Assembly (NCBI RefSeq): GCF_009689005.1
Contig: NZ_AP021879.1
Span: 5,076,652 to 5,140,651, forward strand
Direction: 5' to 3'
Source of the DNA: Desulfosarcina ovata subsp. ovata
GTDB lineage: Bacteria > Desulfobacterota > Desulfobacteria > Desulfobacterales > Desulfosarcinaceae
Length of the DNA stretch: 64,000 nt
The notes beneath the pieces are model-generated. The model was given only the letters and a program-made list of their open reading frames with translations, searched no databases and had not been told where the DNA came from. A program made the position numbers and the translations under genes. Of this stretch, positions 63,025 through 64,000 are shown in pieces (within the stretch, counting starts at the first letter, position 1; every line of letters starts with the position of its first letter).

Positions 63025-64000
63025 TGATCGCATCTCCGCTGGAAGATCACGCGGTCCGCGGCTCCGGCGTAGGGCAGGAGCAGCCGCGGCCGGAATCCGA
63101 GCTGCAGCAGGCCGGGGGTGAACTGGGCGTGCCAGGCAACCCCCAGGTCCATTTCAAAGCGGATGTCGGCCATGCCTTCCCTGTCCAGGAGCGCCACGTG
63201 GGCGGCAAGGTTTTCCGAACCGTCCCGGCCGGGCCAGATCGGCCTCAGGGTGGAACGGCCCAGGTGCCGGTCTGTCTCCACGCTGAGCACGGAGAAGGCC
63301 GAGTCGGTTTCCCCCTCGGCAACCACCGGCTGAATCTCCCGGGGAAAGACCAGGCGGCGGTATTCATCCCGCAGAAACGCTTCCAGGTCGGGGTGGGACC
63401 ACACCACGCAGCCCGTGTCCTCGTGCATCAGGCGGAAGACGGCCGTCAGCGGGAGTGCTGCGCCATCCGATGCGGGGATGTCGAGGCTGCCCAGCATCTC
63501 GAAGTAGCCGTCGGGAAGCTGGAACGTGGGCATCCGGTTGATCAGCACCAGGGCCGGCGACCGGGCGATGTCCGCGATGCAGGCCTCTACCAGAGAAATG
63601 GCCATGTCGGAATTGCTCGGGTCGCCAAACAGGTAGGGCCCGAAACACGCCACGGTTCGGGTGCCCTCCCAACGCCATGCCATGCCACCGCCGATCTCGC
63701 CGCCCGGACCGACGAGCAGGCGGAGCCGATAGTCTCCGGCGTCGGCCATATCAACCATCTTCCCCGGGTAACGGAAATCCATCGGGAAAAGGGTCTGTGG
63801 GTAACACTGGTTTACCAGGCGAACGAACCATTTGATCTGCGCCGCGTCGGGCACTTCGAGGCGGACGTTGGCCAGGGCGTCGGGAATCTTCAATGGTGTA
63901 CCCGTGTCGATGCCGGGGTATGGCCGGTCCTTGACCAGGGAGAGGCGCAGGCGGCCGCCGGCCGGGCGGGAGACGCGAAAGCGGTCGGCCAGGCGCGATG
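63021..64000 (-). CDS. GNAT-like protein, 5' end beyond the window
   Basis: At least 326 codons. The frame is open to the window edge, and the upstream codons (LADRFRVSRPAGGRLRLSLV) look coding, so the TTG at 63893 is probably not the start. The last 120 residues (LLDREGMADIRFEMDLGVAW, LLQLGFRPRLLLPYA) resemble the C-terminal half of the GNAT at 55714-56748, with a downstream helix-strand pattern. It couples to the aminotransferase gene by a four-base overlap (ATGA). Confidence 0.7.
   Translation of the reverse strand, partial: SRLADRFRVSRPAGGRLRLSLVKDRPYPGIDTGTPLKIPDALANVRLEVPDAAQIKWFVRLVNQCYPQTLFPMDFRYPGKMVDMADAGDYRLRLLVGPGGEIGGGMAWRWEGTRTVACFGPYLFGDPSNSDMAISLVEACIADIARSPALVLINRMPTFQLPDGYFEMLGSLDIPASDGAALPLTAVFRLMHEDTGCVVWSHPDLEAFLRDEYRRLVFPREIQPVVAEGETDSAFSVLSVETDRHLGRSTLRPIWPGRDGSENLAAHVALLDREGMADIRFEMDLGVAWHAQFTPGLLQLGFRPRLLLPYAGAADRVIFQRRCDQ

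Noticed and set aside
1-64000. CRISPR array, rRNA operon, integrase or transposase
   Set aside because: No regular spacer-repeat array, rRNA sequence, or recombinase motif was seen, though two tRNA loci were checked for attachment-site repeats.

Overview
The window reads as chromosomal DNA of a GC-rich Gram-negative bacterium. The likeliest source is a sulfate-reducer-like Desulfobacterota (old Deltaproteobacteria, Desulfobacteraceae/Desulfosarcina type). This is inferred from the tRNA-Leu/tig-clpP-clpX-lon block, a TonB receptor (outer membrane), molybdenum hydroxylase and ModD genes, a CaiB-like CoA-transferase, and many large intergenic palindromes. No rRNA, CRISPR array, phage gene or transposase was seen.

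Layout. 1-6.5 kb: tRNA-Leu, the protein quality-control block tig-clpP-clpX-lon, then tRNA-Val, tRNA-Asp and a strong terminator. 6.6-7.9 kb: an M24 peptidase. 7.9-16.0 kb: a leader with an intrinsic terminator, followed by a tightly coupled seven-gene operon: TonB receptor, binding protein, FecCD-type permease, ATPase, Gate-domain membrane protein, TPR-like protein and a DUF2117-like protein. 16-19.8 kb: NYN-domain RNase-like protein, an MFS and an EamA transporter, and repeats. 20-32 kb plus 37-39 kb: storage-glucan metabolism with a giant bifunctional debranching enzyme, a free CBM48 protein, glucan phosphorylase, glycogen synthase, branching enzyme and a phosphoglucomutase; modD is inserted between synthase and branching enzyme. 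32-36 kb: murB, LysE-type exporter, cupin, sigma-54 activator. 39.5-52 kb: mixed single genes, including a CoA-transferase with a FadR-like operator, tetR, ABC1 kinase, glycosyltransferase, amt, an inactive-looking cyclase fused to a MerR-like HTH, uppP and an SDR.

52.0-64.0 kb: one long minus-strand operon whose genes almost all overlap by a few bases. Read 5' to 3' it holds a GNAT-like protein (5' end outside the window), a HisC-like aminotransferase, a two-subunit molybdenum hydroxylase, a degraded GNAT gene, an MFS transporter, an intact GNAT, a STAS protein, an RsbW-like kinase, an NMT1-type binding protein, and a Cache-HAMP-PP2C phosphatase. It looks like a ligand-sensing partner-switching module tied to a small-molecule modification pathway, and is the best candidate for an undescribed system. 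The TonB/Gate/DUF2117 operon is the second.

Two repeat classes are interspersed: two copies of a roughly 226-bp element with nested inverted repeats (19580-19805 and 32062-32288), and four 140-160 bp near-palindromes between genes (18554, 41842, 41992, 48297). The most informative decay event is at 57944-58229, where a GNAT paralogue has lost its middle, so that its first 70 codons read in frame into the MFS gene while its C-terminal codons survive in another frame.
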